Shown here in pieces: positions 1-8,966 of a stretch of DNA of 64,000 bases. The notes beneath the pieces were generated by a model. That model had not been told where the DNA came from. It saw only the letters and a program-made list of their open reading frames with translations, and made no database searches. The DNA comes from Photobacterium gaetbulicola Gung47 (GTDB lineage Bacteria > Pseudomonadota > Gammaproteobacteria > Enterobacterales > Vibrionaceae): the NCBI GenBank assembly GCA_000940995.1, contig CP005973.1, forward strand, positions 1,054,001-1,118,000, written 5' to 3'. Made by a program: the position numbers and the translations under genes. Each line of letters starts with the position of its first letter. Position 1 is the first letter of the stretch.

Positions 1-20
1 TGTCGGTAAAATATAACAAG

Positions 21-46
21 AAGGGCTCAATATGAGCCCTTTTTTA
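21..46 (+). terminator. Rho-independent terminator
   Basis: Arms AAGGGCTC and GAGCCCTT enclose a 5-base loop, followed by six T. It probably ends a plus-strand gene to the left of the window, and it abuts the stop codon of the minus-strand HD-domain gene. Confidence 0.8.
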
Positions 47-559
47 TGATGCTTCCGAATAACGTAATAAATTATCAAGCTCCCACCAAATGGCTTCACA
101 CAAGCCTTTGCGATATACCGACTGTTTGAATACGTGGTGTTCTTCCTGATAAAGCTGGTAATAATGGTGATTGCTGTACAAGCTCGCGCGTACATTTGCC
201 AAACGATCGCAGGCTTTGACGATTAAGGCAATTCTTGCCGCCTCTTCGACCGTATCCAGCGTTGCAAGTCGCAGGTTAATGTGATCCTTTCTGGCTTGTC
301 TATTTTCTAGTTTGTCATCTGTCATGTAGCTGACCGCGTCAGCGACTAGAAAACCAAAATCCGCGACCAATTCGTCTATCGTTGTTTCAGTATCTTCAAG
401 TACATCATGCAGCTGTGCCACAATCATTGCATCAGTGCCGAACGGGCTTGCCAAACGAGAAACTGCATCGAGATGGATATAATATGGAACGTCACCGTAC
501 ATCTGTCCTGTGTGCTTGGCCCGTGCCAATGTACGGGCCTTGAGGTAACGGTTATTCAT
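44..559 (-). CDS. HD-domain phosphohydrolase, SpoT/MESH1-like
   Basis: A 171-residue single-domain HD protein, probably a metal-dependent phosphohydrolase in the cytoplasm. Seen in the sequence: H29, the HD pair H51-D52 in LHDVLEDTETT, and D118 with N122 in the ACDRLANVR segment. This is the H...HD...ED...D...N pattern of the ppGpp hydrolase domain of SpoT/Rel and of small alarmone hydrolases (MESH1 type). No synthetase, TGS or ACT domain is present. I chose the second in-frame ATG because GGAGGGAAGG lies directly before it; an ATG 15 nt upstream sits before that ribosome site. It is monocistronic, with the next minus-strand gene (yoaH) ending at 760, 201 nt upstream. ppGpp hydrolysis is inference from the motif; another nucleotide substrate is possible. 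Confidence 0.75.
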   Translation of the reverse strand: MNNRYLKARTLARAKHTGQMYGDVPYYIHLDAVSRLASPFGTDAMIVAQLHDVLEDTETTIDELVADFGFLVADAVSYMTDDKLENRQARKDHINLRLATLDTVEEAARIALIVKACDRLANVRASLYSNHHYYQLYQEEHHVFKQSVYRKGLCEAIWWELDNLLRYSEAS

Positions 560-701
560 CCTTCCCTCCTTCATCTAAACCTGACAACGACCATACCCCA
601 ACCCAATAAGGCCAGATCATAAATTAGGGTATGAACACTCTTATAAGCTCGATTTTACTCAATTAGCGACAAACAACTGGGATTTATTGCACGATTTGAT
701 G

Positions 702-731
702 AAAAAACGGGCACCGATAGGTGCCCGTTTT
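702..731 (-). terminator. Bidirectional hairpin terminator after yoaH
   Basis: CGGGCACC and GGTGCCCG close a 4-base loop, with a run of A on the left and TTTTAT on the right. On the minus strand it lies 29 nt after the yoaH stop and ends in six T. Confidence 0.8.
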
Positions 732-759
732 ATGTAATTTGTATCAGGGGTAAGACAAA

Positions 760-930
760 TTAACGCTGATCGTCTTCCGACTCTGCTTTTTTCGCTTCCG
801 CTTCACGAATTGCATTAGCGACCATCATAATTGCTTCACCACTGCTGATCCCTTGTGCCATCAGCTCATGGATTTTTTCCGCAGCTTCTTGTTGCTGCGC
901 GTGAGTCAATGTCGGCGTGTTGTTAAACAT
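760..930 (-). CDS. yoaH: YoaH (UPF0181) family protein
   Basis: A 56-residue protein beginning MFNNTPTLTHAQQQ, with the central stretch ELMAQGISSGEAIMMVA and a charged tail ending in ESEDDQR. This matches the UPF0181/YoaH family of enterobacteria and vibrios in length and in the LMAQGISSGEAI core. No function is established for the family. The family is predicted to be mostly helical and soluble. It stands alone, with its own terminator downstream. Recognition is by sequence pattern only. Confidence 0.8.
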   Translation of the reverse strand: MFNNTPTLTHAQQQEAAEKIHELMAQGISSGEAIMMVANAIREAEAKKAESEDDQR

Positions 931-997
931 AATTCATCTTACCCGAAATAATAGAGCACATAGTTTATTGACTTGAGTCGATATTGTCACCTGCTAT

Positions 998-2203
998 TTA
1001 ACCCGGCCGACCATCTATACGGGGCTGAGTTAAGATCGGGCAATACACCACTGAAAAGATTGCAAAGGCCAACGCCCACAATCCAGCTGAAATGATATAG
1101 CCCTGAATCGTCATCGTTGGCTGTAAGGCAATAAGTAGCGTACGGGAGAGTGTCGCCAGCACCAAGGCAACAAATGCGACGACTATTATGGGCTTAATCT
1201 GTAACGCCCGCCCGGTATGGCCAAGAGAGACCCGTGCTATCATAGCCAAGATCATACAACCAATACCGCCGACAGTAACTATATGTAGCGCAATACTATA
1301 GTTCATGCGGCCAGTTGAATAGTGTTCGGCTAGCAATAGCATACCGACAATCATCGCAAGGTAAGCGAAGTGCAATAACCAAAGTAATGGAACACGTATT
1401 GTGGATAGCGTGCGCCAGCGAACGAAGCGGATCAAATGCATGATACTCGCTACCGCTAGCAATGCGGGAAGTGTGAATGCCGATACTTGCTCCGGCAAAG
1501 GCAGTAAAACATTGAGCAATAGCAACCAACTAGGCACCAAAGCACCATATTCCAACCCTTTAATTCGGGTAATCTGCTCAGTGTGTGTCCCGCGCCAGGT
1601 AAAGAAAGGGATCACCCTTCCGCCAACGACAAGCACGATAACACTGATGACCATAACCGTTGCAAAAGACACAGCGCGCAGTGGAATATCACTCCCCCCT
1701 AACGCAATGAGGTGAAATAAAGCGTTCAGTACTGTCATTAGTACAATCAAGGGAGCAAAAAACAAGTTGTTCCACTGGCGACGCATGATAATCGGCTGAG
1801 CAAGAAAACCAGCAGCCAATGGCATCCACATAAGATCAATCACCATCCAGAGAACATGTGGCGTACTGGTAAACATACCCAGCCTTGCAATCAGCCAAAA
1901 AGCAAAAATTACCGCGAGCTTCCAGCCCCTAACCCCAGGATTTCCGGTCCAGTTTTGTACTGCGGTTAACAAGAAGCCAATGATAATTGCACCCGTAAAG
2001 CCAAATAGCATTTCATGGCTATGCCACCAAATTGGATTGCTATACATATAACCTGACAGTGCAGTATTACCTGCCCAGAATCCTCCCCACAGCAACATGG
2101 AGACGGCAGACAACATACTGGCTGCAAGGAAAAACGGTCGGAAGGCTAAGCGAAAGAGAGGCAGGATCTTTTGCTCTTTTTCGCTATCAAGAATTTGCAT
2201 CAT
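998..2203 (-). CDS. nnrS: NnrS family heme/copper membrane protein
   Basis: A polytopic inner-membrane protein of about 401 residues with roughly twelve hydrophobic segments. The N-terminal LFRLAFRPFFLAA motif and the following NPIWWHSHEMLFGF segment are the NnrS signature; the conserved histidines are candidate metal or heme ligands. NnrS proteins help cells tolerate nitric oxide and are usually controlled by the NO-sensing repressor NsrR. I start at the first of two adjacent ATG codons just before QILDSEKEQ; an ATG farther upstream would put the start inside the operator region. The gene stands alone, and its upstream region carries an NsrR-like palindrome. The family call is firm; the biochemical role of NnrS is still poorly defined. 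Confidence 0.9.
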   Translation of the reverse strand: MMQILDSEKEQKILPLFRLAFRPFFLAASMLSAVSMLLWGGFWAGNTALSGYMYSNPIWWHSHEMLFGFTGAIIIGFLLTAVQNWTGNPGVRGWKLAVIFAFWLIARLGMFTSTPHVLWMVIDLMWMPLAAGFLAQPIIMRRQWNNLFFAPLIVLMTVLNALFHLIALGGSDIPLRAVSFATVMVISVIVLVVGGRVIPFFTWRGTHTEQITRIKGLEYGALVPSWLLLLNVLLPLPEQVSAFTLPALLAVASIMHLIRFVRWRTLSTIRVPLLWLLHFAYLAMIVGMLLLAEHYSTGRMNYSIALHIVTVGGIGCMILAMIARVSLGHTGRALQIKPIIVVAFVALVLATLSRTLLIALQPTMTIQGYIISAGLWALAFAIFSVVYCPILTQPRIDGRPG

Positions 2204-2247
2204 GGTTTCATCACCCACTTTAAACACGCATAAATAATACACCTTTA

Positions 2248-2270
2248 AAGTTGCAATGAAAATACACCTT
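2248..2270 (-). promoter_or_regulatory. Candidate NsrR operator upstream of nnrS
   Basis: Read on the minus strand the 23-bp site has arms AAGGTGTATTT and TTGCAACTT around a short centre. Seven of eleven symmetric positions pair. It resembles the gammaproteobacterial NsrR pattern AAGATGyATTT...AAATrCATCTT. It lies about 45 nt upstream of the nnrS start, and AAGGTGTATT recurs just downstream at 2236-2245. Confidence 0.5.
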
Positions 2271-2359
2271 TAAGAGTTAATCTGCAGAAATGTAAAAAAA
2301 CTTTAAAATCATAATCTTATAACAACCACACCGACCAGCTATTGACTGTTCAGCTGAGT

Positions 2360-3223
2360 TTACATGTCTGAATGTTCGACCGGTCGAGTAATACTCTGGA
2401 TATCACGGATAGCAATTTCCCCCTGCCATCGGCTGTGAATAATACCGACACTCAACCAATAACGGCCATCAGGAAGATCGATATCAGGCAAAGTCGTGGG
2501 GAGCTTACCATCGACATTCTCTGTCCATAGTGGTGTCCATGATGTGTCATTGAGATCGTATATATTCATTGACAAAACAGGGGATGGGCAGACTTTGTCA
2601 GGAAGACCGTTCCTTTCAATCCGCCAATTTCGGCTGTCTACCCAACCTATGCGCTGCTTGCTGTGAGGCCGAGTAAGAAGCACCCAAGTCTTATAGCTTT
2701 GCTCACCATCCGCACTGATGATCATCTGATATAGTCCTTCACTGCTGGCTTTTTCCAATCGTCTAGTTTCTATAGAAAAATAACCGCCATTATTGGTTTT
2801 TGGCGTCGCAGACAGCACAGGCTCTTCAGGCCAGCGAATAAAGTCGATATTAGTGATTCGCTGCTCAGACGTTCCGGTAATGACCAAGCGAGGCAAAACC
2901 TGATTTTGGTTTTGCACCATCTCACGCTGGATACCCAGGGTCGTTAACCATGGTGGCAATGCAGTACCATCAAGACTGCGCCCACAATCTTCGGTGATTG
3001 CAAGCTGGAGCAAATCATTGAGGTTATTTTGTTGATCTACGCTGGGAGATTGCTGCCAAGCTTGTACCATAGCATCAAAACTCTCGCTGGTTTTGCCCTC
3101 AAGTAGCTTTTGATGGCCCATCGAGAAAACATCTTGAGAAACAAACCAGCTGGCAAGAACATTCGGCGCCCACAGCGCCGAATGCAAAACCAACAGTGAA
3201 CAGGCAATCGATAAATTGGACAT
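2360..3223 (-). CDS. vxrC: VxrC-like DUF2861 periplasmic protein
   Basis: A 287-residue protein with an N-terminal hydrophobic signal (roughly residues 1-24, ending VLA) followed by a soluble region. I recognise it as the DUF2861 protein encoded after the VxrAB (WigKR) two-component system in vibrios. The role is not established; in V. cholerae it is part of the vxrABCDE operon linked to cell-wall stress, type VI secretion and biofilm. Its start codon lies 6 nt after the vxrB stop, with a weak ribosome site, so it is probably translationally coupled. No vxrD or vxrE homologue follows: the next gene on this strand is nnrS. Confidence 0.75.
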   Translation of the reverse strand: MSNLSIACSLLVLHSALWAPNVLASWFVSQDVFSMGHQKLLEGKTSESFDAMVQAWQQSPSVDQQNNLNDLLQLAITEDCGRSLDGTALPPWLTTLGIQREMVQNQNQVLPRLVITGTSEQRITNIDFIRWPEEPVLSATPKTNNGGYFSIETRRLEKASSEGLYQMIISADGEQSYKTWVLLTRPHSKQRIGWVDSRNWRIERNGLPDKVCPSPVLSMNIYDLNDTSWTPLWTENVDGKLPTTLPDIDLPDGRYWLSVGIIHSRWQGEIAIRDIQSITRPVEHSDM

Positions 3224-3229
3224 AATAAG

Positions 3230-3892
3230 CTATGCAGACTTCATTCGATAACCAACCCCACGCAAGGTTTCAATTTCAATACCCGGTAGTTTTTGTCTCA
3301 ATTGAAGGATATGCGTATCTACAGTTCGGGTTGTGGGATAATGGTTATAGCCCCAAACCTGATCAAGAAGTTCATCCCGAGTAAACACTCGCCCAGCATT
3401 TTTTGCCAAAAATACCAGCAGTTCAAATTCGGTACGGGTCAATGTGACACTGTCACCCCCTTGATTCACTTCACGACTATCAAGGTCGATGGTAATGTTG
3501 CCAACCGCTACCGTATTGCTCGGGGCTGCCTCGGGTGCGCCGGAGCGAAGGTGAAGGCGAATTCGAGCAAGAAGTTCTTCTTCTGCAAATGGCTTTGTTA
3601 GGTAATCCTTGGCACCAGAATCAAGGCCAATGACTTTGTCGGTAACCGACACCATCGCAGTGAGCAAAATCACAGGAACGTGTTTAATCTTCAACCAATC
3701 ACTCAGGTAACTTAGAGAGTCACCTTCAGGCAACTGACGGTCAAGTACAACGAGATCAGCCTGAGCCCACAGCTCAGCAACATTAGACGCACAATCAGCA
3801 TATAGGCAGTGGTAACCTGCCCCTTTTAAGCTCTCGAGTAAACCATCGGCAAGGTTGCGGTCATCTTCAACCAGAAGCAGAGTTTGATTCAC
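3230..3892 (-). CDS. vxrB: Response regulator, OmpR family (VxrB/WigR-like)
   Basis: A 220-residue OmpR/PhoB-type response regulator. The receiver has acidic residues D10-D11, the phosphoacceptor D51 in LVVLDRQLPEG, a conserved T in LLTAM and K in YLTKPF. The C-terminal winged helix contains LTRTEFELLVFL and DTHILQLRQKL. I chose a GTG start because GGAG precedes it at good spacing; the open frame extends 36 nt farther but without a ribosome site. With this start the gene overlaps the 3' end of the kinase gene by 26 nt, which implies translational coupling. In V. cholerae the orthologue activates cell-wall synthesis genes after damage by beta-lactams. Confidence 0.88.
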   Translation of the reverse strand: MNQTLLLVEDDRNLADGLLESLKGAGYHCLYADCASNVAELWAQADLVVLDRQLPEGDSLSYLSDWLKIKHVPVILLTAMVSVTDKVIGLDSGAKDYLTKPFAEEELLARIRLHLRSGAPEAAPSNTVAVGNITIDLDSREVNQGGDSVTLTRTEFELLVFLAKNAGRVFTRDELLDQVWGYNHYPTTRTVDTHILQLRQKLPGIEIETLRGVGYRMKSA

Positions 3893-5306
3893 ACGGTATC
3901 TCCAATATAAAAGTTGTCGGAGGGCCAACTAATTTCATTCGCCCTCCCATTCTTCGGATCATCGATTCAACGATTGTAAGCCCAAGCCCGAGTCCGCGTT
4001 CGCTTACGAATGGCTTTCTTAATCTTGCCCAGTCTTTTGCACCAAGCTGACCGTTATCTGAAACGCTTACAATGAGTTTTCCGTTTGAATACGATGACGT
4101 TAATTTTACTGGCTTTACGCCATACTTGTGGGCATTTGACAACAAATTGTCAATACAGGTACCCAACCAATATATGTTCACATCTACAGGGCGATCCTCA
4201 GTGAGATCCAGTGTTACTTCATACGGCTCGCTCAGGTACTCTACCCACTCATTAAACGAATCAACATGTTGCACACTTAGTTCTTGTTGATTCGCTTGTA
4301 AATAATCTTTACTTGCTTCCGCAAGTTGTCTCAAGCGCCGAGAATCTTCTGTCAGTCGCCTAAACTCATCATATAAGGTTTCCGGCAACGCATCAAAGTG
4401 TCGACGAAAACCCTCGACTGTCATCGCCAAACTCGCTATGGGAGTGCGCAGCTCGTGAGTCAGTATCTGAAGGACCAACATCCGCTCTTGCATGGCTCGT
4501 CGGCGAATTCGCCAGCGATAGAAACCCCAGCCAAACAACAGGCTGATGTTTACCACCAACAGGCCTACCAATAGGTAGAAAGTTAAGTGTGACTTATCTT
4601 CTTCTTCCCAACAGATATTACCGCTTTTCAGTATACAAAAGCTGGTTGTATTCAAGCGGGTAAAATTCACATCAAACTTGTTGAGGATTGGCGACCACCT
4701 GGGCTGATCATACACATGGTACTCATTCCCATTGCGAATCCACAGCTCGCCATTCGATATAAAGGCTTCTGCACCAGCAACATAGACGTGAATCTCATCA
4801 CGACTCATCCGTTGCAGCCGCCCGAGCGCAGTATTAGTCGGTGCTAAATCCCGTTCTTGGATATGAAGAAAATCACCAAGCTTTTCCCCAAGATCCGGGT
4901 GCTTTTCCAAATACCTTGATGCATAACTTCCCCCGCCAGGATGAATATAGCCCGCTCTAGAGAACCAGCCGATCGGTAAAACGGTGTTATTACAAATTGC
5001 CCGGGTAAATACCAGCGGCTGAGTTAGCAAAGGCGTTACCGGCCATGGGCCCTTACAAGTCAGCGAGTTATTATATAACCGCTGCAATGATTTCAGTGGG
5101 TATGTCGCCGATTGAGGTAGCAGCGCTGACGGTAACAATAGTTGCGTTGGAAACTGCCCTTGTAGCTGTCTGAAATCATAAGTCGCTACTGAATCACTTT
5201 CTAATAGCTCAGCCCGGACCGCATTGAGGCGCTCGGGTAAGTTTTCTGCCAACGCAGTATCGGTGCCGACAAACAGCAGTGAGAACAGTAAGACGTATTT
5301 TTTCAT
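3867..5306 (-). CDS. vxrA: Sensor histidine kinase with DUF3404 sensor (VxrA/WigK-like)
   Basis: A 479-residue membrane kinase. Signal sequence at residues 1-20; periplasmic DUF3404 sensor at about 21-240; one transmembrane helix at about 241-263; HisKA with the phosphoacceptor H284 in LTHELRTP; HATPase with the N box around N391 (LLSNAHKYG), D417 in VSDNGQ and a glycine lid near 438-442 (GLGLGLT). The four periplasmic cysteines (about residues 84, 105, 224 and 232) could form disulfides. It heads the vxrABC operon. The VxrA/WigK family senses cell-envelope damage; the direct ligand has not been established as far as I know. Confidence 0.88.
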   Translation of the reverse strand: MKKYVLLFSLLFVGTDTALAENLPERLNAVRAELLESDSVATYDFRQLQGQFPTQLLLPSALLPQSATYPLKSLQRLYNNSLTCKGPWPVTPLLTQPLVFTRAICNNTVLPIGWFSRAGYIHPGGGSYASRYLEKHPDLGEKLGDFLHIQERDLAPTNTALGRLQRMSRDEIHVYVAGAEAFISNGELWIRNGNEYHVYDQPRWSPILNKFDVNFTRLNTTSFCILKSGNICWEEEDKSHLTFYLLVGLLVVNISLLFGWGFYRWRIRRRAMQERMLVLQILTHELRTPIASLAMTVEGFRRHFDALPETLYDEFRRLTEDSRRLRQLAEASKDYLQANQQELSVQHVDSFNEWVEYLSEPYEVTLDLTEDRPVDVNIYWLGTCIDNLLSNAHKYGVKPVKLTSSYSNGKLIVSVSDNGQLGAKDWARLRKPFVSERGLGLGLTIVESMIRRMGGRMKLVGPPTTFILEIPCESNSASG

Positions 5307-5525
5307 AAGTGAAGTCTATCACCCCGCTTTTCGGATATGTCAGGGCTTTGTCATTAGCCTGATGGATAAATGTGCATTCAAACCGCGTAAGTTACCTCAA
5401 AAAAGAACGGCTATTGTATACAAAAACTTAATTCTATCGTTATTTTGCTTTTACTAACAACTCATTATCGCTACTAGGAATTTTGCCATTCAACACTTAC
5501 CCACCTTTGGGTAAACGCAGGCCAT

Positions 5526-5551
5526 AAAAAAGGGAGCCAAAGGCTCCCTTT
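5526..5551 (-). terminator. Terminator after pntB
   Basis: GGGAGCC and GGCTCCC flank a 3-base loop. The plus-strand A run at 5526-5531 becomes six U on the minus strand, 36 nt past the pntB stop. Confidence 0.85.
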
Positions 5552-5586
5552 CAACAGCTGTCTCATTGTGAGCAGACAAGCCCTAC

Positions 5587-6963
5587 TTAGATATGCTCTA
5601 GGATCTTATTACAAGACTCTTTCGCATCACCAAATAGCATCTGTGAGTTTTCTTTGAAGAATAACGGGTTCTGCACGCCGGCATAACCCGTATTCATCGA
5701 ACGCTTGAAGACAATAACATGCTTGGAGTTCCACACTTCCAGCACAGGCATCCCCGCAATTGGACTGTTTGGATCTTCTAGCGCAGCAGGGTTAACCGTG
5801 TCATTTGCACCGATCACCAACACCACGTCTGTTTCAGCAAAATCTTCGTTAATTTCGTCCATTTCCAAAACGATATCATACGGAACTTTTGCCTCCGCCA
5901 GCAATACGTTCATATGGCCAGGTAGTCGTCCCGCAACCGGGTGGATACCGAAGCGTACATCAACACCTTTGTTACGTAGCTTTTCAGTAATTTCATGTAC
6001 TGGATATTGCGCCTGTGCAACTGCCATACCGTATCCAGGAGTAATGATAACGGAGCGTGCATCTTTTAGCATTTCAGCAACTTCTTCTGCTGATGCTTCA
6101 TGATGTTCGCCATGATCTTCATCCGCTGCCGCGGCCGAACCGTCGGTACCAAAACCACCCGCAATAACACTGATGAAAGAGCGGTTCATCGCCTTACACA
6201 TAATGTAGGACAGGATAGCACCTGAAGAGCCTACCAATGCGCCGGTTACAATCAGGAGGTCGTTAGCTAACATGAAGCCTGCTGCCGCCGCGGCCCAGCC
6301 CGAGTATGAGTTCAGCATCGAAACCACGACAGGCATATCCGCACCACCGATGGATGCAACCAAATGGTAACCGAAAGCAAATGCAATCAAGGTCACAACA
6401 ACCAGCGCAGCTGTCGAGCCTTCTGCCTTGACAAAGGCAATCATCAACAACAAAGAAACTACAACAGCTGCCAAATTGAGCTTATGGCGATGAGGCAGCA
6501 TAAGCGGTTTCGATGAGATCGAGCCACGAAGCTTACCAAATGCCACCACCGATCCTGTAAAGGTGACCGCACCAATGAATACCCCTAGGAAAATTTCCAC
6601 CAGGTGGATATTGAGCATAACTCCTGTTAGTTCACCGTGATCGAAATAGGTATTGAAGCCAACCAGCACTGCCGCCATCCCCACGAAGCTATGGAGAATA
6701 GCAACCAGTTCTGGCATTTCGGTCATTTCTACTCGCCGTGCATAGTAGATACCAATCGCACCACCAATGATCATCGCGATGATAACCCAAACAGTACCCT
6801 GTGATTCAGGGCCAAAAATGGTCGCGATCAAGGCGATTGCCATGCCGGCAATACCATAGTAGTTACCCGAACGTGCCGTCTCTTGCTTTGAAAGGCCCGC
6901 CAACGACATAATAAATAATACAGCAGCAACAATGTAAGCTGCTTGTACGATTCCTGCAGACAT
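5587..6963 (-). CDS. pntB: NAD(P) transhydrogenase subunit beta
   Basis: The 458-residue beta subunit of the proton-translocating transhydrogenase, which reduces NADP+ with NADH at the expense of the proton gradient. About nine membrane helices come first. The NADP-binding domain (dIII) is at the C-terminus with ITPGYGMAVAQAQYPV, then AGRLPGHMNVLLAEA and VLVIGANDTVNPAA. The length is normal. It follows pntA by 10 nt and the two form a two-gene operon. In V. cholerae pntAB also sits beside vxrA, and the same arrangement is seen here. Confidence 0.97.
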   Translation of the reverse strand: MSAGIVQAAYIVAAVLFIMSLAGLSKQETARSGNYYGIAGMAIALIATIFGPESQGTVWVIIAMIIGGAIGIYYARRVEMTEMPELVAILHSFVGMAAVLVGFNTYFDHGELTGVMLNIHLVEIFLGVFIGAVTFTGSVVAFGKLRGSISSKPLMLPHRHKLNLAAVVVSLLLMIAFVKAEGSTAALVVVTLIAFAFGYHLVASIGGADMPVVVSMLNSYSGWAAAAAGFMLANDLLIVTGALVGSSGAILSYIMCKAMNRSFISVIAGGFGTDGSAAAADEDHGEHHEASAEEVAEMLKDARSVIITPGYGMAVAQAQYPVHEITEKLRNKGVDVRFGIHPVAGRLPGHMNVLLAEAKVPYDIVLEMDEINEDFAETDVVLVIGANDTVNPAALEDPNSPIAGMPVLEVWNSKHVIVFKRSMNTGYAGVQNPLFFKENSQMLFGDAKESCNKILEHI

Positions 6964-6973
6964 TTGTTACTCC

Positions 6974-8530
6974 TTATTTATCTTTACGGAACATTTCAAG
7001 CATGCGCTTGGTTACGGTGAAACCACCAAATATGTTGATACTGGCTATCAGTACCGCAATAAAGGCAAGGAAAGTCACTAAACCACTACCTTGGCCTATC
7101 TGCAGCAACGCACCAACGATAATGATGCCGGAAATCGCATTTGTTACTGACATTAGCGGGGTGTGTAGTGCATGCGTTACATTCCAAACCACGTAGTAGC
7201 CCACCACACAGGCCAATACAAAAACAGTAAAGTGAGAAAGGAATTCCGCTGGTGCATAATTTGCAATCCAGCCAAATGCAGCGATACCCGCCGCCATCAA
7301 ACCGTACTTCTTGGCCGGTGAGGTCGGCTTCTCTTCTTTCTTGACTGGCTCTGCAACAGGTTGGGCTTCAGGAGCCGGAGCAGCAGAAACCTTGATCGGT
7401 GGTGCCGGCCAGGTAACTTCACCTTCCTTGATCACCGTTAGACCGCGGAGCACTTCATCATCAAAATCAATATCGATGGTGCCGTCTTTTTCTTTGCACA
7501 GCAGCTTGAAAAGGTTAACCAAGTTCGTGCCGTACAGCTGAGATGACTGAGTTGGCAAACGCCCGACCATATCGGTATAACCGATCACCTTGACCCCATT
7601 GTCAGTCGTGATCACTTTGCCTGCCTCGGCATACTCACAGTTACCACCGTTGGCTGCGGCCAAGTCAACAATCACACTCCCCGGCTTCATTGAATCAACC
7701 ATTTCTTTAGTGATCAATTTCGGTGCCGGGCGGCCAGGGATCAATGCCGTCGTGATTATGATATCAACATCTTTGGCCTGCGCGGCATACAGCCTCTCTG
7801 CCGCCTTGTTGAAATCATCAGACATTTCCTTGGCGTAGCCATCACCGGTTGAAGTGTCTTCCTTAAAATCAACTTCAAGGAATTCGGCCCCCATGGATTC
7901 GACCTGCTCTTTAACTTCAGGGCGAACATCAAAGGCTCTGACAATAGCCCCCAAGCTACCTGCAGCACCAATGGCCGCAAGACCAGCAACACCGGCACCG
8001 GCTACCAACACTTTGGCCGGCGGTACTTTACCCGCAGCAGTAATCTGGCCGGTGAAAAAGCGGCCAAACTCATGAGCCGCTTCAACGACTGCACGATAGC
8101 CCGCAATGTTAGCCATTGAGCTCAATGCATCGAGTGCCTGTGCTCGTGAAATACGGGGAACAGAGTCCATCGCCATCACATTGATGTTTTTACCAGAAAG
8201 CTTTTCTAGTAACGCTTCATTTTGAGCGGGCCAAATAAAGCTGACTAAGCTCGCCCCATCTTTGATCAAGTCAAACTCGTCAACACCCGTTTGGTCATTA
8301 ACTTGTGGCGCGTTGACCTTCAGAATAATATCCGAAGCCCATACATCTTCTAATCCAACCACAGTGGCGCCTGCAGCCTCATACGCAGCATCATCGAAAC
8401 TTGCATGAATACCGGCATTCTGCTCGACAGCAACACTGAACCCCATTTTTATAAACTGCTCAACCGTTTTGGGCGTAGCAGCTACCCGCGTTTCATTCGC
8501 GAATATTTCCTTAGGCACACCAATTTGCAT
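6974..8530 (-). CDS. pntA: NAD(P) transhydrogenase subunit alpha
   Basis: A 518-residue alpha subunit. The NAD(H)-binding dI domain covers about residues 1-380, beginning MQIGVPKEIFANETRVA, with the Rossmann loop VAGAGVAGLAAIGAAGSLGA and the mobile-loop region VGRLPTQSSQLYG. A Pro/Ala/Glu/Lys-rich linker (about 381-405) follows, then four membrane helices. AGGG lies 7 nt before the chosen ATG; a TTG two codons upstream is less likely. A single-polypeptide alpha subunit is the usual gammaproteobacterial form. The gene supplies NADPH for biosynthesis and antioxidant defence together with pntB. Confidence 0.96.
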   Translation of the reverse strand: MQIGVPKEIFANETRVAATPKTVEQFIKMGFSVAVEQNAGIHASFDDAAYEAAGATVVGLEDVWASDIILKVNAPQVNDQTGVDEFDLIKDGASLVSFIWPAQNEALLEKLSGKNINVMAMDSVPRISRAQALDALSSMANIAGYRAVVEAAHEFGRFFTGQITAAGKVPPAKVLVAGAGVAGLAAIGAAGSLGAIVRAFDVRPEVKEQVESMGAEFLEVDFKEDTSTGDGYAKEMSDDFNKAAERLYAAQAKDVDIIITTALIPGRPAPKLITKEMVDSMKPGSVIVDLAAANGGNCEYAEAGKVITTDNGVKVIGYTDMVGRLPTQSSQLYGTNLVNLFKLLCKEKDGTIDIDFDDEVLRGLTVIKEGEVTWPAPPIKVSAAPAPEAQPVAEPVKKEEKPTSPAKKYGLMAAGIAAFGWIANYAPAEFLSHFTVFVLACVVGYYVVWNVTHALHTPLMSVTNAISGIIIVGALLQIGQGSGLVTFLAFIAVLIASINIFGGFTVTKRMLEMFRKDK

Positions 8531-8966
8531 TATCAATCCCTAAATTACGGCAAATAAGTAACAATTTTTTATCCAACCACGCACACAATATCAAGCACTT
8601 TGTAGCTGAAATACAAAATTAAATTACATAAGCGTTGTTATGATTAACAAATGTTACCTTCTAACAGTAAGAAAATAACGTTCCGAACACCTGGACAGAG
8701 GTCAAACCACAAATAAAATTAATAATGTATGCACTCAACAATGCATAAATCACTAACTTTTCTCAGCTTTACGCTAGAAGTGTCCATTTTCAGATATCTG
8801 AAAGGTGTTATTGTCGTTTAAAACACCAAGGAGATGAGGTTGGTCCTGAAAAGGATAAGACAATCATCATTCCCTGATGAGTGTTGCACTACATACATTC
8901 GTTGCAGCTCTCCCTACCAAATTAAATTGCCTGCTAGCGGTAGAGAAGACTAGCAGGCAACAAAGG
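8531..8966. other. Long intergenic region upstream of pntA
   Basis: AT-rich stretch of about 435 nt that must hold the pntAB promoter. A 39-codon frame from an ATG at about 8835 has AAGGAG touching the start codon and no coding character. I see nothing else except the hairpin at its right end. Confidence 0.5.
8927..8960 (-). terminator. Hairpin after the HlyU-like gene
   Basis: A perfect 11-bp stem (TTGCCTGCTAG / CTAGCAGGCAA) with a 12-base loop lies 7 nt after the stop codon. The following minus-strand tract is only moderately T-rich. Confidence 0.6.

Noticed and set aside
8835..8954. 39-codon frame upstream of pntA
   Set aside because: AAGGAG touches the ATG, leaving no spacing, and the end of the frame lies in the terminator hairpin of the HlyU-like gene.
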